Positions 1 to 8,966 are shown, numbered from the stretch's first letter. The stretch: DNA of 64,000 nucleotides from Exiguobacterium sibiricum 7-3 (GCF_000620865.1 NZ_KK211190.1:2369971-2433970); one strand, 5' to 3'. Program-made: numbers and translations. Notes: a model not told the origin generated them from the sequence alone.

Positions 1-1001
1 GTTTCTGGAATAGCAACATCTGCGACCGGTGTCGACGTAATCAACGGTTTGACCCGCATCGTCGCTTGTAGACGATCAAGACTCGCTGTTCCGCGCTGGA
101 TGACGTTGATCAATTCCCCGAAGGCATACATCGGCCAAATCAACATCCCGAGATAAATGTTGAAGGCGACGAGTTGTCCGAGCGTGATGTCGTTCGTGAA
201 GACGAGATAGGTCCCAAACGATAAGCCGATCAAATAACTGATTCCGACGAGTAATTTGATAATCGGCTCGAATAAGACATCAATTTTGGCGACATGCATG
301 TTTTTATCAAACACATCGCTCGTCACAGCATCAAATTTTTTGACATCGATGTCTTCCTGAACGAATGAGCGAATGACCCGCAGTCCGGAAATCGATTCCA
401 CGACTTGGTCATTCATCGTGCCAAACGCATCCTGTGCCGTCATGAACCGTCCATGAATCTGACTGCCGAGTTTATTCATTGCGTAAGCAAGAATCGGCAT
501 CGGCAACAATGCCGCAAGTGTCAGTTTCCAATCGATTGCCACTCCCATGACAACGAGTGTAATGGCCGTCATGTTTAACGAGTCGACGAGTGTTAAGACA
601 CCAAAACCGGCTGTCCGTTCCACTGCCTTCAAGTCATTGGTCGCAAGCGCCATCAAATCCCCGGTCCGATTGCGTTGGTAAAAAGTTGGCGTCAACTTTA
701 ATAAATGCGTAAAGAATTGGCTGCGCAACGTCCGTTCGAGTAAAAAGGCCGTTCCGAATAATTTCGCAAGCCACAAGTACGTCAGAATAAAGGACGTAAT
801 GGAAATAACGGTCAGACCTACCACATACTGAATCAAAGTCGTTCGGTCCATGGAACCGGAACGCAGTCCGTCAATCACTTTTCCGATCAACCATGGTGGT
901 GTCAAGTCGATGAAGCCGGTCACAATCAGCAGTAACACGGCAATCAAATACGATTTTTTATGTTCCTTCAGAAACCAACTGAGTTGGCGAAATAATCGCA
1001 C
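1..1001 (-). CDS. bmrC: ABC exporter half-transporter, BmrC/YheI-like (3' end outside window)
   Basis: About 333 residues of an exporter-type ABC half-transporter are visible, all of it the N-terminal six-helix membrane domain; the ATPase domain lies beyond the left window edge. A start near VRLFRQLSWFLKEH, the stretch LTPTFYQRNRTGDLMALATND and a DQVVESISGLRVIRSF segment fit the BmrC/YheI subunit of heterodimeric multidrug exporters (family knowledge). The GTG at 999-1001 is chosen because a G-rich Shine-Dalgarno lies about 8 nt upstream. A 22-codon leader ORF and a terminator hairpin precede it, the same layout as bmrB-bmrCD of Bacillus subtilis. The BmrD-like partner would be expected just outside the window. 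Confidence 0.75.
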   Translation of the reverse strand, partial: MRLFRQLSWFLKEHKKSYLIAVLLLIVTGFIDLTPPWLIGKVIDGLRSGSMDRTTLIQYVVGLTVISITSFILTYLWLAKLFGTAFLLERTLRSQFFTHLLKLTPTFYQRNRTGDLMALATNDLKAVERTAGFGVLTLVDSLNMTAITLVVMGVAIDWKLTLAALLPMPILAYAMNKLGSQIHGRFMTAQDAFGTMNDQVVESISGLRVIRSFVQEDIDVKKFDAVTSDVFDKNMHVAKIDVLFEPIIKLLVGISYLIGLSFGTYLVFTNDITLGQLVAFNIYLGMLIWPMYAFGELINVIQRGTASLDRLQATMRVKPLITSTPVADVAIPE

Positions 1002-1054
1002 GATGGTTCCCCCCCTTTGTCGTTCATAATGGTGTTACACGTTTCCAAGCACGC

Positions 1055-1103
1055 AAAAAAGGCAGACGGATTTCCGGAGCAGTCCGAGAATCAATCTGCC
1101 TTT
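1055..1103 (-). terminator. Attenuator terminator between leader ORF and BmrC-like gene
   Basis: Read on the minus strand, AAAGGCAGA pairs with TCTGCCTTTT around a loop rich in secondary pairs, and the stem ends in a run of six T. It lies about 80 nt after the leader ORF stop and about 55 nt before the transporter start. It is therefore a premature terminator in the 5' leader rather than an end-of-gene terminator. Confidence 0.75.
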
Positions 1104-1183
1104 CTAAAGACGATTTGAATCGCCGATATGGTCTGCGTGCTCGGGGAACGGATTCCCTGTCAATCGCACACTGAATGTAGTGT

Positions 1184-1252
1184 TTATACGAGTTCGAGAG
1201 TCTCCGCCATATTCAGCTGTTTAATAAGTGCGTTTACAATTGGCTGTTTCAT
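1184..1252 (-). CDS. Leader peptide MKQPIVNALIKQLNMAETLELV (BmrB-like)
   Basis: A 22-residue ORF with an excellent AGGAGG about 9 nt before its ATG, placed just after a strong promoter and followed by an intrinsic terminator before the ABC transporter. This is the layout of ribosome-mediated transcription attenuators such as bmrB, where a stalled ribosome on the leader prevents terminator formation. Sequence similarity to BmrB itself is not claimed; position and RBS are the evidence. The function is regulatory by inference. Confidence 0.65.
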   Translation of the reverse strand: MKQPIVNALIKQLNMAETLELV

Positions 1253-1284
1253 GTGACGGTTCCTCCTTTTCTTAATCTGTGCGT

Positions 1285-1314
1285 AGGATAGCATAATTAT
1301 CGAACAATTGTCAA
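1285..1314 (-). promoter_or_regulatory. Sigma-A promoter of the leader/BmrC unit
   Basis: On the minus strand, TTGACA (complement of 1309-1314) and an extended -10, TGCTATCCT (hexamer at 1285-1290), are separated by 18 nt. Transcription would start near 1278, about 26 nt before the leader ATG. Confidence 0.65.
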
Positions 1315-1348
1315 TTTTGTGTCTAATCTTTTAAAATGAAGCGAAAAC

Positions 1349-2170
1349 TTATATCCCGTCCGCTTCCTCCTGCTTGACCTGTTCGATCACTTCCGAAACG
1401 AGTGCATACGGAAATCCTTTTCGAACCAATGCTTGTTGTGTTTTTTGAACCCGAGCGAACGGTTCGAGATTCCGATACTTCGGATAATATTTTCGTGCCT
1501 GGTACAAAGCGGCAGATTCTTCTGTGTCCGCTTCGACCTCTTCGAACACTTGTTGAATCCCGAGCTTCGAGACCTCCGATGAAAATCCGCGTTGCATCAG
1601 TGTTTGTTGCAGTTTCTGCTTTAGTTCCCGAACCGATCGGCGGGCCAGTTCTTTTTGTTTTTGCCGGAGAAACTTCAACACTTTTTCAAGCTCTTCTTCT
1701 TCTGTGAATTCTTCAAGGGCTTCGTCGATGTACTTTTTCGAAATCTTCAGCGCTTCTAAGTCCCGGCGGATTTTACCAGGTCCTTGCGGTGTCGTCGCCT
1801 TTTTTGTTGCTGTGTAGGCCAATGCGAACTGTTGATCATTCAAATACTTTTGGTCGGTCAATCGTTTGATGGCATGCTTGACGGCATGTTCCGGCGTCTC
1901 TTTTTCGATCAAATACGATTCCACTTCGCTCGTCGCCCGCATCCGGTATGACAGATGATTGAGTGATAAGCGGTACGCTTTTTGTTGTTCTTCCGCCGTC
2001 AGCACTTCCTTGACGAAATCATCATCCAGCTCTTTATCCCGTTGCAGATTGTATTTGATTAGGATATCGGCATCGACGGCAAACGCATATTCTTCCTTAC
2101 CTTCACGCTCAATGTAGATATTAAAGCGTTCCGTATTTTTTTTTTGGGTTGAAATCCGTGTGATTTTCAA
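1349..2170 (-). CDS. recX: Regulatory protein RecX
   Basis: 273 residues, normal for the longer Bacillales RecX. The protein is helical throughout, with an N-terminal extension and then repeated three-helix RecX modules (for example YLNDQQFALAYTATK near residue 108). RecX binds RecA filaments and limits recombination and the SOS response (family knowledge). The start is TTG at 2168-2170, with AGGAGG 7 nt upstream and no better ATG. The divergent neighbour at 2287 is a YfhF-type epimerase; the same recX/yfhF neighbourhood exists in Bacillus subtilis, which supports the call. Confidence 0.9.
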   Translation of the reverse strand: MKITRISTQKKNTERFNIYIEREGKEEYAFAVDADILIKYNLQRDKELDDDFVKEVLTAEEQQKAYRLSLNHLSYRMRATSEVESYLIEKETPEHAVKHAIKRLTDQKYLNDQQFALAYTATKKATTPQGPGKIRRDLEALKISKKYIDEALEEFTEEEELEKVLKFLRQKQKELARRSVRELKQKLQQTLMQRGFSSEVSKLGIQQVFEEVEADTEESAALYQARKYYPKYRNLEPFARVQKTQQALVRKGFPYALVSEVIEQVKQEEADGI

Positions 2171-2286
2171 GTCGGTTCCTCCTTTTTCATCTTCTCTTGC
2201 AACGATAACATGTTGAATGAGGTTTGAGTGAAATGGACAAACGGGAACATATGTACAAGTATTAATATAGAGAGGATGACTTATGT

Positions 2287-3195
2287 ATGAAAATCGCGAT
2301 TACAGGCGGAACCGGAATGATTGGACAAGCACTAACGAAACGATTACTTAATGAAGGCCATCAGATTGTCATTTTAACCCGTTCACCGAAGGCAACAGAA
2401 GGTGCTGTCTCCTACGTCGAATGGTTGACGGATACCGCGGCTCCGGAACATAAATTAAATGATGTGGATGCGTTCATCCATTTGGCAGGTGCTTCCATCA
2501 ATGAAGGGCGTTGGACGGAAGAACGGAAACGAGTGATTCTTGAAAGCCGGATTGATTCGACGAAAGAACTCGTCCGGATTATTCAAGCCCTCGATTCAAA
2601 ACCGGATGTCGTCTTATCGGCTTCTGCCGTCGGAATTTACGGTCAGGACCGCCATCAAACGTTTACGGAAGAAACGACTATCCCCCCGACTGCTGACTTT
2701 CTCAGTCATGTCTGTGTCGCTTGGGAAAACCTCGCTCAACCGATTGCTGATAGAGGTGTGCGTCTCGTTCATCCGCGGATTGGCGTCGTCCTCAGTACAG
2801 AAGGCGGTGCTTATCCCTTAATGCGCCTTCCTTATACATTATTCGGCGGCGGAACGATGGGCGACGGGAAACAATGGGTCTCCTGGGTCCATATCGATGA
2901 TCTTGTCGAACTGTTCCTATTCGCATTGACGACACCGTCTGTCAACGGTCCGCTCAACATTACAGCCCCTCATCCGGAAACGATGCGCCGGTTTGGTCAA
3001 ACGATCGGAAAAGTGTTGCGCCGTCCGCACTGGTTGCCGGCTCCACGCTTCGCACTCGAGCTCGCTCTCGGAGAAAAAAGTGTCATTGTTCTCGAAGGTG
3101 CCCGTGTCATTCCAAAAAAAGCTCTCGAAAACGGCTACAAATTTCGGTATGCTGAACTAAAAGATGCACTTCAGAATCTCGAGCACACAAACTAA
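2287..3195 (+). CDS. TIGR01777-type NAD(P)-dependent epimerase (YfhF/SDR39U1-like)
   Basis: 302 residues with an N-terminal Rossmann glycine motif (GGTGMIGQ, residues 7-14), the family segment LSASAVGIYG near residue 112, and a C-terminal DUF1731-like tail (LPAPRFALELALGE). This is an atypical short-chain dehydrogenase/epimerase of unknown substrate. It is divergent from recX, as in Bacillus, and 15 nt ahead of the amidohydrolase gene, so the two are probably cotranscribed. The call is firm at family level; no reaction can be read from the sequence. Confidence 0.85.
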   Translation: MKIAITGGTGMIGQALTKRLLNEGHQIVILTRSPKATEGAVSYVEWLTDTAAPEHKLNDVDAFIHLAGASINEGRWTEERKRVILESRIDSTKELVRIIQALDSKPDVVLSASAVGIYGQDRHQTFTEETTIPPTADFLSHVCVAWENLAQPIADRGVRLVHPRIGVVLSTEGGAYPLMRLPYTLFGGGTMGDGKQWVSWVHIDDLVELFLFALTTPSVNGPLNITAPHPETMRRFGQTIGKVLRRPHWLPAPRFALELALGEKSVIVLEGARVIPKKALENGYKFRYAELKDALQNLEHTN

Positions 3196-3210
3196 TACAG
3201 GGGTTGAACA

Positions 3211-4356
3211 ATGTTGGATGTTTTAATACGTAATGCACATATCTTTCCCATAACATCAGATAATTTTTATGGTGATATCCGAATCAAAGATGGAAAGATT
3301 CATGAAATCAATGAATTGCTGGATGCAGAAGACAACGAACGTGTCATCGAAGCGGAAGGCCGTTTCTTGCTTCCCGGTTTCATCGATGCCCACACCCATC
3401 TCGGTTTGTATGATGAAGGAACTGGTACAGTCGGAAACGATGCCAACGAAACCATTTTCGCGATGACGCCCCACTTGCGGGCAATCGATGGTGTGTATCC
3501 GCTCGATGAAGGATTCAAAGAAGCGATCGAACATGGTGTCACGACGGTGCAAGTCATGCCGGGCAGCATGAATATCATCGGTGGTGTCACGAGTGTCATC
3601 AAGACACACGGCCGGTTCATCGATGATATGATTTTACGGAAATATGCCGGATTAAAAATTGCGCTTGGAGAAAATCCAAAGCGTGTCCATAGTGCCGGTC
3701 GTGCCGGTGAATTGACACGAATGGGAATCATGGGCATGTTGCGGGAAGCCTTCCTTGAAGTGAAGATGCAACGGACAGCAGATACATTTGCGCACCGGAT
3801 GATTGAACGGGTGCTCAAAAAAGAAATGCCGCTCCGTGTCCACGCCCACCGGGCCGACGATATTTTATCAGCGATTCGCTTTGCCGAAGAGTTTGACCTC
3901 GATGTCCGAATCGAACATTGTACAGAAGGTCATCTCGTTGCCAAAGAACTGCAACAATTACCGATCGAACATGTCACAGTTGGTCCGACATTTACACGAA
4001 AATCAAAAATCGAACTTAAAAACAAAACGTGGGAAACGTACCGTGTTCTACATGAACATGATCTTGAAGTATCAATCACAACGGATCATCCATATACACC
4101 GGTTCAATATTTAAATTTATGTGCCGGTCTTGCCGCTCGTGAAGGACTGCCTGTCGATATCGCGCTTCGTGCCATCACGATTAATCCCGCCCGTTCGATT
4201 GGCGTTGCGGATCGTGTCGGTTCCATCGAAGTCGGAAAAGATGCCGATCTTGTCCTTTGGAGCCACTTCCCGCTCGACTACCTCGCAAAGCCTTTGATGA
4301 CGATGATTGACGGAAAAGTAGTTTTTGAACATACTCATCTGACATCGATGTCTTAA
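3211..4356 (+). CDS. Metal-dependent amidohydrolase
   Basis: 381 residues of the amidohydrolase superfamily. HxH metal ligands sit at residues 61-63 (DAHTHLG). Further ligands are expected in RVHAHRADD (near 211) and IEHCTEGH (near 235), with the catalytic Asp in TTDHPYTP (near 293). The C-terminal GVADRVGSIEVGKDADLVLW segment is typical of imidazolonepropionase-like and related hydrolases. The exact substrate cannot be assigned. It follows the SDR gene closely and is closed by a strong terminator. Confidence 0.85.
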   Translation: MLDVLIRNAHIFPITSDNFYGDIRIKDGKIHEINELLDAEDNERVIEAEGRFLLPGFIDAHTHLGLYDEGTGTVGNDANETIFAMTPHLRAIDGVYPLDEGFKEAIEHGVTTVQVMPGSMNIIGGVTSVIKTHGRFIDDMILRKYAGLKIALGENPKRVHSAGRAGELTRMGIMGMLREAFLEVKMQRTADTFAHRMIERVLKKEMPLRVHAHRADDILSAIRFAEEFDLDVRIEHCTEGHLVAKELQQLPIEHVTVGPTFTRKSKIELKNKTWETYRVLHEHDLEVSITTDHPYTPVQYLNLCAGLAAREGLPVDIALRAITINPARSIGVADRVGSIEVGKDADLVLWSHFPLDYLAKPLMTMIDGKVVFEHTHLTSMS

Positions 4357-4360
4357 AAAA

Positions 4361-4406
4361 AGCCTATGATTTTAACGGAAATCCGTTGAAAATCATAGGC
4401 TTTTTT
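4361..4406 (+). terminator. Intrinsic terminator after amidohydrolase
   Basis: AGCCTATGATTTT pairs with AAAATCATAGGCT, followed by a run of six T. It has A-runs on the other side as well and could work in both directions. Confidence 0.9.
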
Positions 4407-4480
4407 CGTTATGAAAATGAGGATTTTTCGTTTGCAGGAAATGTCTTATTTTCGTATGTTTTTTCACAAAAATTATTTTC

Positions 4481-4508
4481 TTGCTTTTTTAAAAAAAGAA
4501 GGTAATAT
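4481..4508 (+). promoter_or_regulatory. Possible sigma-A promoter for the GNAT gene
   Basis: TTGCTT at 4481-4486 and TAATAT at 4503-4508 with a 16-nt spacer. The untranslated leader to 4615 would be about 100 nt, and I see no known riboswitch in it. Confidence 0.4.
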
Positions 4509-4614
4509 TATCTTATCCGACAACTGAAGAAGGCATACCATGCGCGGTTCAAACGAGTCAGACAGGTAGCTTTCGACAATCATTCTAGCGGTCTTAAGAG
4601 GGAGGAATGGAAGT

Positions 4615-5172
4615 ATGCTCAAGCAACGGGAGCTGAGCGACTGCGCTGATTTGTTCGAACTGATGCAGCATCAAGACGTATATCCGTACGTCCGCCAAAA
4701 AACACGGTACTTTGATGAATTTCTGTTTACTACAAAGCAGGCAATCGAAGAGGAAGAGCGCGGTGAGCTTGTCTCGCGCACGATCCTAGACGAATTTGAC
4801 CAACCAATCGGTACAATCAGTTTACTCGATATCGAAGGACAGTATGGGTTTCTCGGTACATGGTTAGGTAAACCGTATCATGGGAAAGGTTACAACAACC
4901 TTGCAAAGGAAGCATTCTTTGCAGAACTGTTTTTTGACCTTGAATTCGAAAGTGTCTTCATGAAAATTCGTAAGACTAACATCCGTTCACAAAAAGCAGC
5001 GGAAAAATTGCCTTATGCTTTTTGTGCCGATGAATTACGACCAACGTTACTCGAACAGCTGAACACCGGGGAAACTCAATTCACGCTGTACGAAGTCTCA
5101 AAATCAAGTTTTCAAATGTATATCCATGGCCGCGAATTCGAAACGGTCTACGAACAACAACTCGAAGCATAA
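4615..5172 (+). CDS. GNAT-family N-acetyltransferase
   Basis: 185 residues with a RimJ/RimL-like layout. A strand-turn segment (GTWLGKPYHGKGYNNLAKEAFF, near residue 82) carries the acetyl-CoA pyrophosphate-binding loop, followed by FMKIRKTNIRSQKAAEKL. The start follows GGAGG with normal spacing. The acceptor substrate is unknown. The C-terminal 40 residues match nothing I recognise. It is monocistronic, between two terminators. Confidence 0.75.
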   Translation: MLKQRELSDCADLFELMQHQDVYPYVRQKTRYFDEFLFTTKQAIEEEERGELVSRTILDEFDQPIGTISLLDIEGQYGFLGTWLGKPYHGKGYNNLAKEAFFAELFFDLEFESVFMKIRKTNIRSQKAAEKLPYAFCADELRPTLLEQLNTGETQFTLYEVSKSSFQMYIHGREFETVYEQQLEA

Positions 5173-5199
5173 GAGGCGCCTGCCTCTTGTGCTTTTTTG
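5171..5199 (+). terminator. Intrinsic terminator after GNAT gene
   Basis: AAGAGGC-GCCT-GCCTCTT stem, then GTGC and a run of six T. The stem begins inside the stop codon region. Confidence 0.7.
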
Positions 5200-5307
5200 T
5201 TCTTACTTTTGATGTGGATCGAAAGCTTCAAATGGTATGATAATAAGGAAAATTCACCTGTCGGAAGAAGCCATTACCTCTTCCTATATGAAATGGAGTG
5301 ATTACTG

Positions 5308-5994
5308 ATGCCAGAACAATCCTTTAAAATACTTGTCGTAGATGACGAAGCACAAATGCGTGATCTACTTGTCTCCAATCTTCAAAAAGAAAATTACCAG
5401 ACGATGACAGCCTCGAACGGTCAAGAAGCGCTTGATCAAATGCAGCGTGATACATTCCATCTCGTCCTGCTTGATGTCATGATGCCGGAAATGGACGGCT
5501 TAACGGCTTGCATGCGCATCCGTGAATTCTCAAACGTCCCGATCATCATGTTGACGGCTCGTTCCGACGAACTCGATCGGATCCACGGTCTGAAAATCGG
5601 TGCCGATGATTATATCACGAAACCATTCAGCCCCCGTGAACTGTTGGCCCGTATCGAAGCGACACTGCGTCGTTCCCATCGCTTTACAGTCGATCAGTCA
5701 GCGACGTTGACAATCGGTAAACTTGAGCTCGATACAGAAAGCCGCAGTGTCCATGTCAGCGGAAAACCGATCAGTCTGACACGCAAGGAATTTGACTTAC
5801 TTCATTTGTTCGTTCAAAACAACGACAAAGTCTTTTCTCGTGAACAATTGCTTGATCAGATTTGGGGAGCGGACTACATCGGAAACCTACGGACAGTCGA
5901 TACCCACATCAAAACACTTCGCCTGAAGCTCGGTGAAGCCGGCGGCTCAATCCAGACGGTCTGGGGCATCGGATATAAATTCGAGGAAGTATGA
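5308..5994 (+). CDS. OmpR/PhoB-type response regulator
   Basis: 228 residues. The receiver domain (1-120) has acidic residues VVDDE near 10-14, phospho-acceptor D56 in LLDVMMPEMDG and K in ITKPFSP. The winged-helix DNA-binding domain (about 135-225) ends in TVDTHIKTLRLKLG and VWGIGYKFE. It resembles the ResD/YkoG group, but no orthologue can be fixed. It overlaps the following kinase gene by 4 nt (ATGA), the normal coupling for a cognate pair. Targets are unknown. Confidence 0.9.
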   Translation: MPEQSFKILVVDDEAQMRDLLVSNLQKENYQTMTASNGQEALDQMQRDTFHLVLLDVMMPEMDGLTACMRIREFSNVPIIMLTARSDELDRIHGLKIGADDYITKPFSPRELLARIEATLRRSHRFTVDQSATLTIGKLELDTESRSVHVSGKPISLTRKEFDLLHLFVQNNDKVFSREQLLDQIWGADYIGNLRTVDTHIKTLRLKLGEAGGSIQTVWGIGYKFEEV

Positions 5995-7385
5995 TTAAGC
6001 GGTATACCATCCGCCGCCGGATTTGGATTACGATTTGGTTCACAAGCGTTTTCTCTGCCGTCTTATTCGTCTTATTGACATTTTATCTGTACGACCGGTT
6101 TTACCTGCAAACGCAGGAAGACTTGTTGCTCAACCGGGGTGAAAAACTGATTAACATTTATGAATCCGAGGGACTTTCCGGTGCCTTTTACGATGGAATG
6201 ACGTATACGAATGAACTGACCGAATCCAAGGTTTTTTTCATCGACTTCCTGAAAAAAAATCCGGCTGGTCTCCGGTTCTTGACGAATGCGGATATCGAAC
6301 AATTACGCAATGGTGAAACCGTCGTTTCAAGCCGGACCCACCCGATTGAAGGGACAGATATCTTAATGACCGGTTTCCCGATTATTGAGAACAATCGGCT
6401 TGTCGGCACACTGATTCTGTATTTGGAACTCGGTCAAATCAGTGAACCGTTCCGCCCGCTTCGACTAATGATTTTCTTTATGATTGGTCTGATCGTGTTG
6501 AACCTTGTCATTTTTGGCCGTCAAATCATCGATACAATCATTCGTCCGCTGATCGATATGAAACGGGCTTCCACCGTCTATGCTCAAGGGGATTTTGCTT
6601 ACCGGATTCCGATTCAATCCGATGATGAAATCGGTGAACTGGCAGAAACTTTAAACAAGATGGCGGAATCCCTCGGTGAAGTGGATGAACAGCGCAAGGA
6701 ATTTTTGGCGAATGTCAGTCATGAATTACGTACACCCTTGTCCTATATCCGGGGTTATACGGAAATGATGCAAGACAAGGCACTCGACGAAAAAACACGG
6801 GATCAATATTATCAAATCATCGAGCGGGAGACAGAACGATTGCAACGCCTCGTAAATGACTTGCTTGATCTCGCCCAACTGGAGCGGGATTCGTATCCGA
6901 TGACGAAGCAACCGCTTGTTTTCAGCCAAGTGCTGGAAGATGTTGTTTACCGGATGGAACCCATCGCAAAAGCCAAAGGAGTATCCATCGTCACCGACTT
7001 TGATCCAAGTCAAATCGTTCTTGGTGACAATGATCGCCTGGAGCAGGTCATCGGAAACCTGTTGGATAATGCGTTACGCTACACTCCCGCCTCGAAACAT
7101 ATTTATTTATCGACGAAAACAGACGGTGAACTGACGATTTGTTCAATCCGGGACGAAGGAGAAGGCATTCCGCCGGAACACTTGGAACGTTTGACGAAAC
7201 GCTTTTACCGTGTTGATAAATCACGGACACGAAAAGATGGTGGAACAGGTCTTGGACTTGCCATCACGAAACACATCATCGACCGACACGACGGAACAAT
7301 TTCCTTCGAATCTGTTCTCGGTCAAGGAACAACCGTCTTGATTACGTTACCGTTGTTACCGGACGATGAGGACGGATTCTCTTGA
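5991..7385 (+). CDS. Sensor histidine kinase paired with the upstream regulator
   Basis: 464 residues. TM1 is near 13-33, an extracytoplasmic sensor region runs to about 155, TM2 is near 157-178, and a HAMP domain follows (RPLIDMKRASTVYAQGDFAYRIP). The HisKA domain has the phospho-histidine near residue 243 (NVSHELRTPLSYIRGYTEMMQ). The HATPase has an N box (EQVIGNLLDNALRYTP) and G boxes (GEGIPPEHLERL, DGGTGLGLAITKH). All catalytic motifs are intact. The signal is unknown. Its 3' end overlaps the possible start of the VTT protein gene. Confidence 0.9.
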   Translation: MIKRYTIRRRIWITIWFTSVFSAVLFVLLTFYLYDRFYLQTQEDLLLNRGEKLINIYESEGLSGAFYDGMTYTNELTESKVFFIDFLKKNPAGLRFLTNADIEQLRNGETVVSSRTHPIEGTDILMTGFPIIENNRLVGTLILYLELGQISEPFRPLRLMIFFMIGLIVLNLVIFGRQIIDTIIRPLIDMKRASTVYAQGDFAYRIPIQSDDEIGELAETLNKMAESLGEVDEQRKEFLANVSHELRTPLSYIRGYTEMMQDKALDEKTRDQYYQIIERETERLQRLVNDLLDLAQLERDSYPMTKQPLVFSQVLEDVVYRMEPIAKAKGVSIVTDFDPSQIVLGDNDRLEQVIGNLLDNALRYTPASKHIYLSTKTDGELTICSIRDEGEGIPPEHLERLTKRFYRVDKSRTRKDGGTGLGLAITKHIIDRHDGTISFESVLGQGTTVLITLPLLPDDEDGFS

Positions 7386-8031
7386 TGTCATTTCTTTTGA
7401 CCGTTATTTCGATCCGTTAACAGCATTGATTGGTTTAAGCTTGAAAGGACGTTTTATTATCGAAGCAACACTCCTTGATTGGTTACAGCAAGCGGATACG
7501 TTTGCTGTACCAATCAGTCTTTTAGTCAGTCTAGTCATCAGTTTGTTCGGTGTTGTGCCAAGCGCCTTCGTCACGGCAGCCAATTTACTTTATTTCGGAT
7601 TTTGGAACGGGCTGTTTTTATCCTTTCTTGGCGAAGTCTTAGGTGCTGGAGTTTCCTTTTATATCTACCGTTATGGTTTTCGGCGTATCGAACCGCTGAT
7701 TCAGTCCCCGTTCGTCTTGAAGTGGCTCGGTAGGTTAACGAAGCAAACTGGTTGGGATGCTTTTTGGACGATTCTTTTTTTACGGCTGTTGCCGTTCGCC
7801 CCTTCCGGTCTCGTCACGTTCTTAAGTGCGACCAGTGGTGTCTCGACACTCGTCTTTTTAACGGCCAGTACGATTGGGAAAGTTCCCGCACTGGTCTTTG
7901 AAGCTTTTGCCGTCAATGAATTGATTGAACGGGATTCGATAATCCCGTGGTTGATTGCTGGACTGTTTTTGGTGTTTTATTTGATTTACCTTTATAAAAA
8001 ACGGTTGCATCCATCGAGGGATATCGATTGA
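7366..8031 (+). CDS. VTT-domain (TVP38/TMEM64-like) membrane protein
   Basis: Up to 221 residues, with about five hydrophobic segments and the VTT/SNARE-associated signature (GEVLGAGVSFYIYRYGFRR near 86; FLRLLPFAPSGLVTFLSATSGV near 138). Proteins of this fold act in lipid scrambling or membrane homeostasis (family knowledge). The start is uncertain: the ATG at 7366 overlaps the kinase gene by 20 nt without a clear RBS, and a TTG at 7426 is an alternative that keeps the whole domain. The overlap suggests translational coupling to the two-component operon. Confidence 0.75.
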   Translation: MRTDSLDVISFDRYFDPLTALIGLSLKGRFIIEATLLDWLQQADTFAVPISLLVSLVISLFGVVPSAFVTAANLLYFGFWNGLFLSFLGEVLGAGVSFYIYRYGFRRIEPLIQSPFVLKWLGRLTKQTGWDAFWTILFLRLLPFAPSGLVTFLSATSGVSTLVFLTASTIGKVPALVFEAFAVNELIERDSIIPWLIAGLFLVFYLIYLYKKRLHPSRDID

Positions 8032-8045
8032 TGCAACCGTTTTCT
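7996..8045 (+). terminator. Terminator overlapping the end of the VTT gene
   Basis: AAAAACGGTTGCATC pairs with GATGCAACCGTTTTC. The left arm lies inside the last codons of the VTT gene, so the two-component operon ends here. Confidence 0.8.
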
Positions 8046-8084
8046 TCGTATAGTGTAGAGAAGTAAACAAAGGAGGAAAACAGT

Positions 8085-8966
8085 ATGGAATTACGTTCAT
8101 TTGGCAACACTGACATCCAAGTCTCCCCTCTCGGATTTGGTGCCGGTCACATCGGTTCCGATGATTTATCCGATCAGGAAGCAAGCTATGTCCTCCATCA
8201 AGCGTTAGATGCAGGCATCCGTTTATTTGATACTGCCCGCGGCTACGGCTTATCTGAACAACGGCTCGGCAACTTTTTAAAACAGCACCGCCATGATGTC
8301 GTATTGTCGACGAAGGTCGGGTATGATGTACCACGCACGCAAGACTGGACGTTCCAAGCTGTTGCCGGCGGAATTGATCAGGCCCTTTTGACGATGCAAA
8401 CAGACTTTATCGATATCGTCCATTTACATTCCTGCAGTAAAGAGATACTGGCTCAAGATGATGTCATCGAGGCACTCGAGCGTGCGAAGCAGGCCGGAAA
8501 AGTCCGGCTGATTGCTTATTCAGGTGACCGGGAAGACCTTGACTACGCCATCACAACGGGACGGTTCGACAGTTTTCAAACGTCCGTTAATTTGTATGAT
8601 CAACGGGCATTGAGCGATGCCATCCCGCTGATTCATCAACAACAAAAAGGCATCATCGCCAAACGTCCGATTGCGAATGCCCCTTGGCGGTTCGCGTCAC
8701 GGCCAACCGGTCAATACGTCGAACCTTACTGGGAACGGGCACAACAGCTCGAATTCCCTCTTGAAGAAGCCTCTTGGCTTGAAACCGCACTCCGGTTTAC
8801 AGTCTTTGAGCCCGGCGTCACGAGCGCCATCATCGGGACAGCCAATCCGGATCATTTGGTACAAAATATCCGCTTGCTGGAACAAGGACCTTTACCAACA
8901 GAACGTGTCGCTGATCTCAAACGACGTTTTCAGGAACAGGATCAAAACTGGTTGCAACAAACTTAA
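8085..8966 (+). CDS. Aldo/keto reductase family protein
   Basis: 293 residues. The AKR N-terminal motif (GAGHIGSDDLSDQEA) is followed by a catalytic tetrad in family positions: D in LFDTARGYG (Y near residue 54), K in STKVGYD and H in DIVHLHS. NADPH-dependent carbonyl reduction is likely; the substrate is unknown. It has its own AGGAGG RBS and lies between two terminators, so it is probably monocistronic. Confidence 0.85.
   Translation: MELRSFGNTDIQVSPLGFGAGHIGSDDLSDQEASYVLHQALDAGIRLFDTARGYGLSEQRLGNFLKQHRHDVVLSTKVGYDVPRTQDWTFQAVAGGIDQALLTMQTDFIDIVHLHSCSKEILAQDDVIEALERAKQAGKVRLIAYSGDREDLDYAITTGRFDSFQTSVNLYDQRALSDAIPLIHQQQKGIIAKRPIANAPWRFASRPTGQYVEPYWERAQQLEFPLEEASWLETALRFTVFEPGVTSAIIGTANPDHLVQNIRLLEQGPLPTERVADLKRRFQEQDQNWLQQT

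Noticed and set aside
1402-1707. Plus-strand frame antisense to recX
   Set aside because: It lies entirely inside recX with no RBS or recognisable product.
3256-3849. Several open frames opposite and within the amidohydrolase gene
   Set aside because: They overlap a well-supported gene fully, have no RBS and no recognisable domain.
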